Assembly (NCBI GenBank): GCA_961205875.1
Contig: OY540817.1
Location: 1,240,001 to 1,304,000 of the forward strand
Reading direction: 5' to 3'
DNA from: Sialis fuliginosa
Lineage: Eukaryota > Arthropoda > Insecta > Megaloptera > Sialidae
Length of the DNA: 64,000 bases
A program made the position numbers and the translations under genes. The notes under the pieces were generated by a model. That model was not told the DNA's origin. It ran no database searches and saw only the letters and a list, made by a program, of their open reading frames with translations. Each line of letters opens with the position of its first letter. Positions within the stretch are counted from its first letter, which is position 1. Positions 11,524 to 24,066 of this stretch are shown piece by piece.

Positions 11524-14073
11524 TCAGCGTTGGAAACTCGAATACAACAAACTAAAATACCCAAATGATACTTTAAAATCGCACATGGGACATTTTATCT
11601 CAACAAGTTTGATTATCATGCCATCGTTTAGCACTATACCATCTACTGAGACACCCAACCAGGGCTGCCTGGGTGATATAAATAATCCAATTTGAATAAC
11701 GTGGACATCACGTTCTAGTTTTATAACGGAGTTTTTTTGTTCATTTTGAACTCCATAATTCAAACTTTTAGTGTTTAAAGTTTTGGGATTCAAAAATTGC
11801 TCTAATAATGATTCAGCGGAAGTGCGAGTCGTGGTTTTCATTTGGTGAGCTTTTTTACTAGCTGTAATTCTTGTTTGTCTTGCTTCGAATCACTCTGCCG
11901 TTTCGCAAAAACTTGGGTTGTAAACATAAATTAAAAAATCATCGTTACTCAATTCTATAAAGTAATAGGCATGATGCCAGTAACAAAGTATCACTAAAAT
12001 TATGATTTTAAATAATGAAAGTTAAAAATATTCTAAAAAATGTATTTATTTTTATAATATTAAAAGCGAGATTAATATGATTTTTGTTAAGGGTGATATG
12101 GACGGACAATCAGATACAAAAGTAGCTGAATTTTGAAATATACAAATATTTGCGTTATAAATTTCGTAATAGAAGTAATAAATGATACAAATTATAGTTA
12201 GAGCGGTTAACTTACATATATGAAGCTAAATTTCCCTCCCCAATGACTATTTTGTTAAATTTGTAAAGATTCTAATAAATTATAGTTTATTTTTTGACAC
12301 TGACTATACGTAGATTCAATCTAACAAATATATATATATAATATAATATTAAAATAATAGTAGTGACGTTAAATATAAATAAAAACATGAATATTATTGA
12401 GATAACAACATCGTTCTCAAATTTAAATCTTTATTAATAGCCTGACGATGATTCTGTGAATCGAAAGCTTGCGGTTATCTTTTCTTTTAATAAATTTTTG
12501 ACGTTTAAACAAACAAGTTTGTTTTTATTTTTTTATAATATAATATTTATAGCTGCAAATTAATAAATATAGTTTATATAATTATAAAAAATACGCAATC
12601 CTGTGTTATAAATATAACAATTATTGATATGTATCATTATTAACGTAAATATTTAATATTCTAATTATCAGTTTTCACAACGCTTGTGCCATTTTCAGGT
12701 TGGTAAATATTGCTGTCAAACACTAATAGAGTATCTTGATATTTTATTATTTATGCACTTTTAATTGCACTATGTATTAAATTTTTCTTTAATTCTCTAT
12801 AAGAAACATAATATATGACCTAATTATAAAAAAACAAAGATCTTTTATAATCGTTTTTTAAAAAAATACTTTGTTTACATTGTTATCAAATTTACATGCA
12901 TAACAGTCGTAGAGCGGGAAATTTAAAATTTTGTTGTATTATAATTTATTTCTCGGAAACGGTTTAGTGAAAACATATGATATTTTGCATAAATGTTCAA
13001 CTAATCAAATACTACACTCCTTCCAAAAATTAGAAAATCGGTAGCTTTTTATCAATGTGTTTTACCTTAAAGATGCCGAAAAATATCAGTTTCCCATAAG
13101 AACACATGTTAAATTTATATCAATATATTTCCTAAACGGCTTAGTGAATCAATTTAATATTTTGTCTATTGCATAAGAATGCTAATGGAAAAATTCCAAC
13201 CAATTTTCATGTATTTGGTAGCATTTTGAAATACATCCCATACATCCAAACGCAAAATACAGCAATCCGTCATGTTTGATAAAACACTAGTCAGAGTGGA
13301 AGACGTCACGGCTACGTAAACGTCATTTTTGTTTCATTAATATCTGTACTGTTTATAAACTATTTTGTGGTTTTAAATTATCAATTTGCTCAGTTTTGTG
13401 TCACCAAAAGTAAAACCGAGAAACATTAGCGATGGAACAAGGATTTATTACTGTTGACAAGGAGTGTTTACATAGGCGTGACATCAAAAATTCGCCGTGA
13501 CACCTGCGTTTGTTTTGGCGTCAAAATCAAAATTAGTTTTAAAAGGGTCAATTTTTGTGATTTATTTTATTTTCTACAGAAATAAGCTTTTTTTTGGAAA
13601 TTAAAAAGACACGTAAGATCATCATAAAATAGTGTTTTTTTTAAATTAGGCATCATGCCTATTATAGTTAATACTGTGCCATCTCTGAGGGCACAACGAT
13701 ATCAGTTTTCCCTATCATTATGCTATGACTAGCAGTAATTAGGAGATGTACAATGATTTATTTTGTACACTGGAACAATATTTCTATTTCTCGTTCGAAA
13801 AGGGAAATGTTCATGATGACAATACACACTCGTTCTTCTTCACTCATATGATCAATCTTCAGTCTTTTTTTTATGGGACTTTCAATCTGGGCAAAGTGTT
13901 CCATCGTAAAATCAAATGGATGTCTTTTTCAGCGTTTTTTGTGGGAAGAATATTTTTGTAAATGGTTGATCGAAAGAAAGCTCCACTCTTGTTCAATACT
14001 CGTTTTCGAAATGCTCCTATCATTGTTGATGCGATGAATTAATGCTGCAATATGTTTACACTCGCCTGTCTAA
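11524..14073 (-). pseudogene. SWIM zinc finger + YqaJ-type nuclease remnant
   Basis: Two minus-strand pieces. The upstream piece (about 14065-13755) follows an acceptor (TTTAGACAG) and reads ECKHIAALIHRIN…SKTSIEQEW, the CxH half of a SWIM zinc finger and the linker seen in SWIM-YqaJ proteins; it has one internal stop. The downstream piece (about 11900-11524) reads TRITASKKAHQ, then LNTKSLNYGVQNE, then PWLGVSVDGIV and LVEIKCP. The Asp of SVDG and the Glu-x-Lys of EIK are the expected PD-(D/E)xK catalytic residues. A 1.7-kb segment bounded by 16-bp inverted repeats lies between. This domain pair is common in invertebrate genomes, often in mobile-element settings. The copy is broken and lacks both ends. 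Confidence 0.7.
11963..13664. mobile_element. probable insertion bounded by 16-bp inverted repeats
   Basis: TAATAGGCATGATGCC at 11963-11978 and its exact complement at 13649-13664 bracket 1.7 kb of AT-rich noncoding DNA lying between the SWIM and YqaJ parts of one broken gene. No target duplication could be fixed. 12330-12520 contains AT-rich runs and a CCTGACGATGATTCTG…GAATCGAAAG motif discussed in the findings. Confidence 0.45.
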
Positions 14074-15299
14074 ACAAACATATACCTAGTATTGTATAAT
14101 ATAGTTCTTTCTTATTATTTGTACGAACATAAAAAACAATTAATTTAATTAAATTTTTCAATTTATTTAATTAATATTTACAAGCGCAATCGTGGTAATA
14201 CAAAATTTAATTTTTGTTGTTTTTGTATAACATAAAATTTATCATCTACATATTAAAACTGGTTAAATGTTTTGATTTTTACTTGTATCGCGTAGATCTA
14301 ATCGAGATCTATAATTTGAGACCAAAACCCGCGTGGTAGCTGCTCTATGTGTCGAACTGTCGAGATATGCTGATTATGAATTTACGCTAGCGCGCAAAAC
14401 TGATCTTTGCGTGTTATATCAAGTATCTGGCCTGATACTCTAGACTCTAGACGTTATTCACATCAAAAAGTTGTTTGTAATTTAATTGTAAAATTACAAA
14501 AATTCATTCTCGATTTGGGATTTATGAATTTACCTCTATCTTTAATTTGTAGGATGTCTCGGTGACAGAAGTTTGCCGAATGCACTTTGCAATAATTATG
14601 TTGTTAATGTTGTCATCAACAAATTCTTCAACTCTCGGCTTTCTTCAATGCATCCTCAGAAAAAGGGATTGAGTGTTTGATACATTCAAACCCGGTCCGC
14701 AAGATCATCATAGTTTGAGGTTATGCTGTCAATGTAAACGAATTAATTATTATTTTTCTATTATAAGTGATAATTGAAAAGAAAAAACCCAAAATAAATA
14801 ATTTACACGTACCTTTTATGCTATGCTATATGCAGCTAAATGATATTTGTTTATATTCAAAAAATTTGCAATGTAAAACAATAATAAATATCGGTATGGA
14901 GAATCATACATGACTTCCATGTTCTTTCCATCTTTTTAAATAATTTTTAAATATACATTTTTTTTAATATTTTATTTATATAACCTACTACTATGTTTAT
15001 AGTATATACCTACATATATCGTAATACATAAAAAAACATATATACTTTCGACGGTTACAGCTCTTTTTGCCATTTGTATATAAATATTAGTTTTCTAATG
15101 TCAAAAACATAATACACATTCGTGGAACAACTAATTTGACAATTTGAATTTAGTTGCATTTGTTTCCATGTCAACATGAATTAATGACGTATTAATTAGT
15201 ATTTAAAATTAAAATTTTGAGGGTGTTTTTCACCCCTTCAATGGCTGTTTAGGCACGTACAAATAATAAATGTCCCTTAGGTTCAATATGGTAAATTTA
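14074..15299. other. non-coding stretch between nuclease remnants
   Basis: Apart from the dispersed repeat at 14884-15044 I see no supportable feature. A short open minus-strand stretch around 14530-14710 has no recognisable motif. Confidence 0.35.
14884..15044 (-). repeat. dispersed repeat, right copy (inverted partner at 2054-2200)
   Basis: Reverse-complement partner of the 2054-2200 repeat. It shares the ATGGAAGTCATGTATG-type core and the T-rich ATGTTTTTTTAxTGTATTACG end. Confidence 0.6.
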
Positions 15300-15734
15300 A
15301 AATATAGTTGAAACTTTGCACTCTTTTTAATACTTCTTCATTACAACAATAATGAAATGTTAATTTTTCGAGCATTTTAACAACATTTAAAGCATCATGA
15401 GCTCCTTATAAGCATAAACCAATGCTAGATGCTAAAATTGTTTATTTAAATGCCCCTTTACCCTTCCTATCAGGAAACTTGTTTTTAAAAAGCACCAGAG
15501 TATCCACAAACCCACCAAATAACATCTTTATATTCATTAATTATGCCAGTTTCTTTGATTATGTTTAATAACCGTGGGCCATCAAAATTATTGTTATGAG
15601 CAACTAAGATACACTGACTGTCAATACTTTTCAGGTATTCTAATAAATTTTTATAAGATATAACATGAATGCCATGATAACATTTGTTAAATTATTTACT
15701 TCTGACACTTTGGTAGGTATATTACTTTTTTATA

Positions 15735-16670
15735 CATACATGAAATGTACTGTATAAATAAAGTATAGTGATCATAAAAAAATTCTCGAGATTTCAACGG
15801 AATTACACGTATTGAGGGTCCCTGAACCACGTACGACCATTATCACAATGACGTCTGTATGTGTGTGTGTGTGTGTGTGTGTATGTGTCTGTGTGTCTGT
15901 GAATGCTCTACAGCCAAAACGGTGAGACTTGCAGACACGGAATTTCAAACTTAAGGTTCTTGTATACTTTAGATGTGCACCTCCTATTTTTGAAAATCAT
16001 CACTAAACCGGAAACGGATGTTTACTGATGTCAGTTTTTGAATTTTTCGAATTATTTTTGAAACGGTGCGCAATAGAAAAAATGTTTTAGATTAAAGTTA
16101 TAGAAAATGCTTTATCTATAATTTATGTTCTGTTCATTTTTCCCCCCAAAAATTTTTTTAGAAAATAATCGATTTTCTTTAATTTTTGAATTTTTTGCAT
16201 TATTTTTTAAACGGTACGTATAAGAAAAAAATGTTTTAGATACAAATTATAGAGAATATTATTATCTATAATTTATGTCTTATTCTTTTTTTGTATCTTT
16301 TTTGAATTGACCAAAAAATAATAATTTTAGTTTTTATTTAAAATTAATTTTAATAATATGTTTGAATAATCTAGTTACCAATGAAATTAAAAGCATTTTT
16401 TCTTACAACTGTCAATTAAATATATAAAACGTGTTGAACTGTTGAAATATGAAACAAATAAGAAATCATTGACAAAACAACATTTTTTTTAAACAGGAAA
16501 ACTATTATAACGATTTATAATAAAAACGTTTGAAATAAAATCACAGAATAGAATTAAAATATATCTAAATCTCGAACATTAACAAAAATAACAATTAATG
16601 TAATGTAGTTAATTATATTCAATTTCTTAGCAGAAAGTGTTAACTTATGTAATTTTTTCTGTATCATGAT
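15735..16670 (-). repeat. dispersed repeat with (TG)n tract, related to 31600-32340
   Basis: Contains a TG microsatellite (15860-15883), then GCTCTACAGCCAAAACGGTGAG and ACCGGAAACGGATGTTTAC. The region 31690-31990 shows the same layout (CTGTCTGTCTG tract, GCGCTGTAACTCAAATACGAC, ACCGGATACGGATGTTTAC). It separates motif I from motif II of the exonuclease remnant. It is probably a transposon family; ends not defined. Confidence 0.5.
15860..15883 (+). repeat. (TG)n microsatellite
   Basis: Uninterrupted GT dinucleotides inside the dispersed repeat. Confidence 0.9.
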
Positions 16671-17367
16671 GTATAAAAAAGTCTTGTGCCAACCAGGGCA
16701 GTTTATTTTTAGTTGGATTAATATATATGTTAAATATTAATTCATCACATTTCATAGCAATTTGAAGTACATCTGCGGTTAATTGAAATCCTCCAATCTC
16801 AATATCATAAAAAAATTAACTTATAATCATTAACTTGATTAGCTGTAATATCGACTATCATATTATTATAGTTATTATTTATTTCTACATTGTCAATTAT
16901 TATTATATTACAGTCATCAATATCATTAACCGAAATTGCAGGAACAAATTCGCTGATAATTCAGTTGATTTCATTAAGCCTACATTTTTTTGACGTCACA
17001 CCTTTTACTTCTTGACGATGCTTTAAATTGTTTCTATGCTTGCGTACTTTCAGTCGATTCCGTTTGAATTCAGGAGTTTTTGATTTCAAAGCACTTTGTG
17101 TCGCTGTTTTTGTAACATTCGTCTTTGTAATATCGTTGTTGAATCTATGCTATATTTATTTAAAGTTTTTAAAAGGTATCACCCAAATTTTTTTGTGCTA
17201 CAGTACCAGAAAATCGAAAATCTGCAGTTTCACTGGTGCTATAGCATTCACTTTTCGGTGTTCTTCTTGCCATACTTCCGTTAAGACTTTCGTTCGCTTG
17301 AGTAGAAGCGCCAGAAGAAAAGGTTTCTGCATTATTTGCCAAATTATTAAAAAAAAATTTCAACTCA

Positions 17368-18903
17368 CAAGCAAACATCCCCAGGTGTCACTCTCCGATT
17401 TTAATGAAACTTGGTAAAAATGTTCTTTGGGTAAAAATTAAGGACACGTATTTTTTTATACGTGCCCGTTTTTAAGTTTAGGTGGTGAAATCGACCCTTG
17501 AAAATGAGGGTAAAATTTTAAATTTGTAAATAGCTCGTAAACCGCTTGAAATAGTGGCTTGTGTATAATACAAAATTTGTTTGGTATTACAAGAGCTATA
17601 AAATAGCATAAATGTGGTACCCCCTATAATTTTTATTTGGGGGGTATAATGGACACCCCTTAACTTTTTTCAAAAATGATTATTTTTTCTTTCATACATC
17701 AATAGAGTGTAGTATTCTGAATACAATGATATAAAATTTCAAAATAACGTGTCTTCAAACTTCGGAGATATCCGCACTTTTGTAGTCCGCCATATACTTT
17801 ATACACTGTATAAAGTATATGGCATGCCGCGCCGCGCGCCAGTCAAAGCAAGTAGAACACTTTTCAAAGTAGTGTGGTTCTATTATATGTTGTGAAATTA
17901 ATTTGATAATTCACAAATATCATCAATATGGGTTTATTTTAAATTACAACGACTAAAATTTTGCAAATTCATCGATAGGGGGTGTGCATCTTTGAAAGTA
18001 ATGAACAATGAAATGTATGTATAGCGATTTAAAGTATTAAAAAAATTTAAAGAAAGGTATTTAGATTTATCTTTAATGAAAATGTCGTGTATCTTAAATT
18101 CATAAAAACCACAACAATCTTAAACCACCTTAATGAGCGTAGCTGTATTTTTTTAAATATACTCGTAAACTGAAATATAGAGATTTATTCTTACCATATT
18201 ATCACCAGTAAAACTAATAAAAAAACACTATCATGTACAACCCTTAATGAATATTATCATTGCCTTGGCATGAATAGTTTTAAAACCATTTTTTTTAATA
18301 CTTGAAATCGCTACATTTCATTGTTCATTTCTTTAAGGGTTCCACACCCCCTATCGATGGATTTGCAAAATTTTTACTCGTTGTAATTTAAAATAAACCC
18401 ATATTGATGATATTTGTGAATTATCAAATTAATTTCACAACATATAATAGAACCACACTACTTTGAAAAGTGTTCTACTAGCTTTGACTGGCGCGCGGCG
18501 CGGCATGCCATATACTTGATACAGTGTATAAAGTATATGGCGGACTACAAAAGTGCGGATATCTCCGAAGTTTGAAGACACGTTATTTTGAAATTTTATA
18601 TCATTGTATTCAGAATACTACTTATACCCCCCAAATAAAAATTATAGGGGGTACCACATTTATGCTATTTTATAGCTCTTGTAATACCAAACAAATTTTG
18701 TATTATACACAAGCCACTATTTCAAGCGGTTTACGAGCTATTTACAAATTTAAAATTTTACCCTCATTTTCAAGGGTCGATTTCACCACCTAAACTTAAA
18801 AACGGGCACGTATAAAAAAATACGTGTCCTTAATTTTTACCCAAAGAACATTTTTACCAAGTTTCATTAAAATCGGAGAGTGACACCTGGGGATGTTTGC
18901 TTG
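17368..18903. mobile_element. 1.5-kb foldback element (arms about 650 bp)
   Basis: The left arm starts CAAGCAAACATCCCCAGGTG and the right arm ends with its complement. Arms extend to about 18050 and back from about 18270, with about 200 bp of spacer. The right arm lacks a 70-bp segment found in the left (about 17630-17700). Each arm contains its own 32-bp palindrome (CATATACTTTATACACTGTA… near 17790; a mutated version near 18510). Short frames in each arm are mirror shadows. No transposase. It lies at the N-terminal side of the transposase/exonuclease remnant. Confidence 0.8.
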
Positions 18904-19139
18904 TCAGAAAAAAGAGTATCATTTTTCAAGTCATCTCCAACAACATGAGACATAATTTTCCTTAAGGCTCTGTCAAGCAGGAGGCGGACAGCCACGAACT
19001 CTGTATCGTGTAATGTTGCATTACCCTGGTCAAACAGAAAGCGGACTACCGCGGCGGACAAGTTCAGCGCGAAAGGGATTTATTAATTAATTAAACTGCG
19101 ATCGGCACAACGAGTGTAAGCCAATGTCCAAACCATTCA
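18904..19139. other. short GC-richer segment with repeated CGGAC words
   Basis: Contains AGGCGGACAGCCACG and AAGCGGACTACCGCGG as imperfect direct repeats. It may belong to a small transposon. The minus-strand frame 19061-18867 runs across it and the foldback arm, so it is not a gene. Confidence 0.3.
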
Positions 19140-21387
19140 ACAATGGCAGAACGATCCTTACCTGAGTTCAATCCGGATGATAGGCGAGGAATGACAGCAT
19201 AACAATGGATAAGCAAGATAGAAAACATGGGAAAGATTTTTAAATGGGATCAAGAAACAATATTATACTTCAGCATCGGAAAACTACGTGGTCCAGCCAA
19301 GTTTTAGTTTGATTCTTTGGCCGGTAGAGTTGATAACTGGAGCTCATTGAAGAATAACCTTTTAGTGTTTAGCACTATATATTAAAATATTTACAAAACG
19401 TTACACCATATAACAATTTAACATAACATAAAAATATCATCTGTCACAATCTAAATTAAAATCACTAATTGTTTTTCAATCAAAATTTTCACTTCACAGC
19501 TAACTATTAAAATTTATATCATAATATACGCGATCGCTACAACCTTATTGAAGCTTTTCCTACGACGATGGATGATGCAGATATTCATTATGAATCGTCC
19601 AGCAGGAAGAAAAGACAAAACGAAAGTAATGAAAATTATGTGTACGAAATGAAAGCAATCGCGAGTAAAGGACGCCTCTCCGAACAAACTATAATCAAGT
19701 ACATAATCAACGGGCTTAACAACAGAGAACTAGCAAAGATGTGTGCTATGCAGTGTTTTGATACTGTACAAGAGCTGTTAAGCAGAATGAAGACATATGA
19801 AGGGATTATAAGACACACCAATCCCCAAAATCGAACAAATGTTGTTCGAACAGAGTCGACTGGAAACGCAAAATGAGAAGATTCAAAAATAACGGTAAAA
19901 TGCTACAATTGTAATCAAATGGGTCATATATCACGAAACTGGATGAAACCGCAACGAAAAGACAGATGTACTAAATGCAATAAGATTGGTCATACAGAAC
20001 AGCAATGCTATACCAAAAAATCTGAAACACTTGTAGTTGAAACGAAGATGAAATACATTATGACGAAAAATATTTACATAGAAGATGTTCCATTTGTTTG
20101 TCTTATAGACACGGGCAGCGACGTAAATTTAATTCTAGCTGATGAATATTTTAAACTAGGTGCTAATCACCAATTGATAAAAGATACATCGAAACTGGTT
20201 GGAATCGGTGGATGCAACACAAACGCATTAGGTAGAATTTCTAAGAAATGCCAAGACGACAATAAGTACCAACGATGTACAAATACGAAGGCAAGTCGAA
20301 AACGAAGCTATATTACAAGTAGCAGTGGTGAACGATGAATCGCTAGACATAGATCCAGAAGTTAGACGAGTTGTAAAAGAAGAAATACAACAGTTAATTA
20401 ACGATTACGAACCAATAGCTACGAAGACTACAGAGATAGAAGCTAAAATTATAGTATCTGACGACATTCCTGTCTACCAAAATCCAAGACGATTGGCATA
20501 TTGAGAGCAAAAAGAAGTCGAAAAACACGTAAATAAGTGGTTAGAAGACGATATTATCGAACCAGCTTCATCAGACTATGCTAGTCCAGTGGTGCTAATA
20601 AAGCAGCAGGACGAGAAACTAAAGGTTATTTGTGAAATATTACAAAGTCAATGTTACGATGATTACGTGTTAATAAACGGACTATTATACAAGGAACTTG
20701 AGGATGGTGACAAACTAATAGTGTTACCAGATGCGATGCAAAAGGAATTTATTAGAAAAGCACATGAATTCGGACATTTTAGTGTAAAGAAAACGAAAGA
20801 AACTTTAAGCAAAGACTATTATAATTAAGATCGAAAGACTTATTCGAAATTGTGTTGTATGTATTTTAGCTGAACGAAAACTCAGTAAGGTACGACAATC
20901 CTTAAACAGTACCTATAAAAGAAGCATTGACACGACTCCCTTTAAGCTATTAACTGGAGTAAAAATAAAAATTGAAGAAGATATCAAACTACAACGGTTA
21001 ATCGAGGAAGAAAATAGAAACTTGTTTGAAGAAGAAAGATCTTACTTACGTGAGGAAGCTAAGCTTAACATAATGAAAATACAAGAAGAGAATCGCAGAA
21101 GCTTCAGTAAAAGAAGGAAGCCTCTTTTCAAGTATAAAACGGGAGACATTGTGGCTATTAAACACACTCAATTTGGGTCAGGAATTAAGCTACACCCGAA
21201 GTTCTTAGGGCCATACAAGGTAATAAAAGTAAATGAAAAAGACCGCTACGATGTAGAAAGACTGGGTGTAGGGGAAGGTTCGAAGTTGACTTCCATCGGT
21301 GCAGACCATATGAAACCTTGGGGTGATAACGAATATTCATCCGAGTCGGATGAAGATCAGCGAAGATGGCCGAGGACGCGGACATAA
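19140..21387 (+). pseudogene. internally deleted Ty3/gypsy-like gag-pol remnant
   Basis: 19143-19365 gives a gag-like stretch (SLPEFNPDDRRGMTA, KIFKWDQETILYF) with in-frame stops. A roughly 190-bp noncoding segment intervenes. 19568-19876 continues gag. 19900-20020 holds two CCHC knuckles (CYNCNQMGHISRN, CTKCNKIGHTEQQC), the first lacking its final Cys. 20095-20140 is the protease (CLIDTGSDVNLILADEYF). 20320-20610 is the N-terminus of RT (YQNPRRLAY, EPASSDYASPVVLIK). It is then fused directly to an integrase H2C2 fragment (HEFGHFSVKKTKETL, 20760-20825), so most of RT, RNase H and the integrase core are deleted. 20890-21387 is the integrase C-terminus (DTTPFKLLTGVK, KYKTGDIVAIK, HPKFLGPYKV). 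Dead copy; LTRs not identified. Confidence 0.8.
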
Positions 21388-22270
21388 AGGTCACCAACGA
21401 AACCAGTATACGTTTTTGAACAATTAAGGTAATTGTGCAGAAGTGAGGCTCCACCTATTTTTGGACTTCAAAAAAATTTTCTAAAATTTCCAATGCGTCC
21501 CTGGACTCAATGTGATATTTATTATTTATCGACTTGGATTTTTTTAATTATCCGCCGTAACAACAAACTGCATTCATGGTTTTATTCACACTGGTACTTC
21601 CCAATAACGAACGGCTCAGGGGCCTAGACCCCCCCCCCCCGCACAACGAACGTGATAGAGGTATCCTACATTTCGACAAAACGTTGCACCGTAATCGCGA
21701 CCATCGGAGTTTAGAATCGCGTGCATCTTTTCAACACAGGAGTGGAGGTTAAGAAGAACGCTGAAAACATCATAAACAGATTGTAGAATAATTTAGGATG
21801 CTAATGCTTAATATCTCTTAATAAATAAATAATAATATATAAATAATAATAAATAAATAAATCCATCAAAATAGATAGCTGGTAAAAATCTGGTTCGTTA
21901 AAGCGAAAAATAGATGAGTGTGACTCTGATGATGGAGCAACAAATACCTTCACTAAGACAGCTAAACGTAAAACAAAAAAATATTGTGCTGAATATTTAT
22001 CGTTTGGATTTTCGTATATCTGCATTAAAGATGTGGAAAAATCTGTCTTGTGTTATATCAGGGGGGTCATTCATATGGGATTTATTCGAATTATTATAGT
22101 TAGTTACTGTGGAAATAGAAAGAGGCGCCACATGAGCACTTAAATGGGTTTGAAACTCGGATCATAATAAAGCGCATGCGCATGTTCGTTACGTTGACCA
22201 AACATCTTTGAAAGTTGTAAACAACTATGATTGTTGTGTGTCAAATGAGCCAAATGATACGTGTGTAAGA
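21388..22270. other. no gene; poly-C tract and AT-rich DNA
   Basis: Downstream flank of the gypsy-like remnant. A run of C occurs at about 21631-21641. The rest is AT-rich with no paired repeat or motif; a TAAATAATAAATAAATAAA tract lies near 21840. Confidence 0.35.
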
Positions 22271-22446
22271 ACAGAGGTTACACGATCATTCATTTATTCC
22301 ATTCCATGAGTTCAGTCCGTGATCTTGATCAAGACTGAGCGTGTAATGCATTGAATGCGGACTGATGGAATCACAGTCTCAGTCTTGATCAAGGTCACGG
22401 ACTGAACTCATGGAATGGAATAAATGAATGATCGTGTAACCTCTGT
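22271..22446. mobile_element. 176-bp hairpin MITE
   Basis: Near-perfect inverted repeat: ACAGAGGTTACACGATCATT at the left and its complement at the right, arms about 75 bp, central loop about 25 bp (GCGTGTAATGCATTGAATGC region). No clear target duplication. Confidence 0.75.
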
Positions 22447-22635
22447 CTAATGTGTAGTGTTTCTGTGTTAATATGCATTAAAGAAATGTAAGTACCAAAG
22501 ATTTATTTATTATAATAACTGCAAATAAATCCTATAAATATAAACATTCTAAAATAACGCATTATAGTTAGATGAATATTTGAATAAATATAAATTTTTG
22601 ATATTTATTAATTAAAATTTTTATGCTTATAGAAA

Positions 22636-24066
22636 ATGGAGGCGAAACATTTTTCTGCAAGAAAATGCGTAGTTATTAATTGTAATTCAAACGCAGTAGA
22701 TAATCAAAATGTTCGTCTACACTGTATAACGACGAAAAAGAACTTGCAAGAGATATGGTTAAGAAATATAAACAATCCAGAGTTAGATAAATTACCAGAA
22801 AGAAGTTTAATACGAAGAGTTATTTGTCAACGACATTTTGGTGCAACACAATACATAAATAGCGATATGAAAAGGTTGAATTATTTTGCAATATCAACAT
22901 TACATTTATCAGATGAACTGACTGAAGATCAGTTGTCTACAACATTATCAAATAGCAAAGCAGTATTACCATCACATAGCGGAGAAGTATCAATTGAAGT
23001 ATCATTGCCCTCAACCAGCAGAGAAGAAGTATTACCCTGTAGTAGTAGTAACTTAGCTACTACAGAAAATACAACACATATTTCAATGGTAAATATTTTA
23101 AACTCATATCAATCATCAATTTCATGTAGTATTTAATCAAATTTAATTTTTATTCATTTTAATTTGATTAATTCAAGTATTAGATATATATCCTATATAT
23201 ATTACAGTGGAGCGAAACATTTTTTGTTATATTTTCGAATTTTTATAAAATTTGCATAAGCGAATTTTAAATACGGCGCCCCTACAAAAGTTAGTATAGG
23301 GTGTCAAGAAGTCACAAAAAAATTCAATGAAATTCGTGATGATTTTAGGTTAGCACCAATCGTTCAAATACATGACATGAAAATGTGGATACCTAAAATA
23401 TTAAAAATGATTCGGTAGAACATCAGAAGAATGGAATTAAATGAATAGTTAACTGAACATGATTGGTACAACAACAAGTTATCATTATACACCGTTTCCG
23501 TGAACCTAACCTCAAAAACCTAGGTAACTTAAGTTCAATTGCTCACTTTTTAGTGTTTAAAGTACTCTGCTTCTCGAAAAACTTGCAATTGTTGTCTTTG
23601 GATTAATCACTCAATATTGACCTTTTCCTTAAAGCTTAACCTCTTAACATCCCTAACTTCGCTTTTCCACTAATGAACCTCTGAACATTTCAACTTCTAC
23701 TTCTAGTCATAACATATCAGTACGTAACATATCGTCAATTACACAAACAACTTTTATGGAATTAGATTTTGCAAAAACAGCACGCTTACAAACTAATGCA
23801 TATATAGCAGACTTTTTAATTAGGAAAATTTTAAGTAACAAGTGTGATACATGTAAAAACTTATCCACTGATAGTATTGATGACTAGGTTGATGACAACA
23901 TACACTTTTTTTATAAAATCAAAAGATTACAGAAACAAACTATGCTACCCTTCCAATACATGTGTAAATATTGTTAGTTTAATCAGGAAACAAATATTTA
24001 TATCATTTTTTGAAAAAATAAATTCTCACAACATAGTAGAAGCATTATTTTTGGACCAAAATCTAT
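22636..24066 (+). pseudogene. THAP-domain P-element-like remnant (N- and C-termini kept)
   Basis: The ATG at 22636 follows a plausible acceptor (ATGCTTATAG); an untranslated exon may end at the GTAAGT donor near 22488. Residues 1-95 form a THAP zinc finger: C-x4-C (CVVINC), a Trp (EIWLRN) and C-x2-H (CQRHF), with a LNYFAISTL ending. A low-complexity Ser/Thr stretch follows and the frame closes at 23136. From 23650 to 23950 a second stretch reads ARLQTNAYIADFLIRKIL, NKCDTCKNLSTDS and a basic RLQKQTMLP, resembling the C-terminal part of P-type transposases, with one stop at about 23887. The central GTP-binding and catalytic parts are absent, so this looks like an internally deleted copy. The THAP reading alone could also be an independent gene. 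Confidence 0.6.

Larger units (their letters stand above)
15300..17378 (-). pseudogene. transposase-like + DEDDh exonuclease remnant
   Basis: Minus strand, N to C. 17378-17170 encodes NNLANNAETFSSGASTQANE, RRTPKSECYSTSETADFRFS and GTVAQKNLGDT, a stretch I recognise from large arthropod proteins annotated as Mutator-like. After frameshifts, 17100-16970 is basic (KTPEFKRNRLKVRKHRN). At 16810-16700 comes FYDIEIGGFQ…DVLQIA, the DxE motif I of a DEDDh exonuclease. About 0.9 kb of repeat intervenes (15735-16670). Then 15680-15480 reads CILVAHNNNFDGPRLLN (motif II) and, after a frameshift, DTLVLFKNKFP; 15400-15310 gives GAHDALNVVKMLEKL (motif III). The order of the three exonuclease motifs is intact, but frameshifts and stops make it dead. 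A foldback element sits at its upstream end; 18960-18904 may be a further upstream piece. Confidence 0.65.

Noticed and set aside
2054-15044. The inverted pair 2054-2200 / 14884-15044 as ends of a single 13-kb element
   Set aside because: Intervening content is a mixture of unrelated broken elements in several layers and no target duplication flanks the pair.
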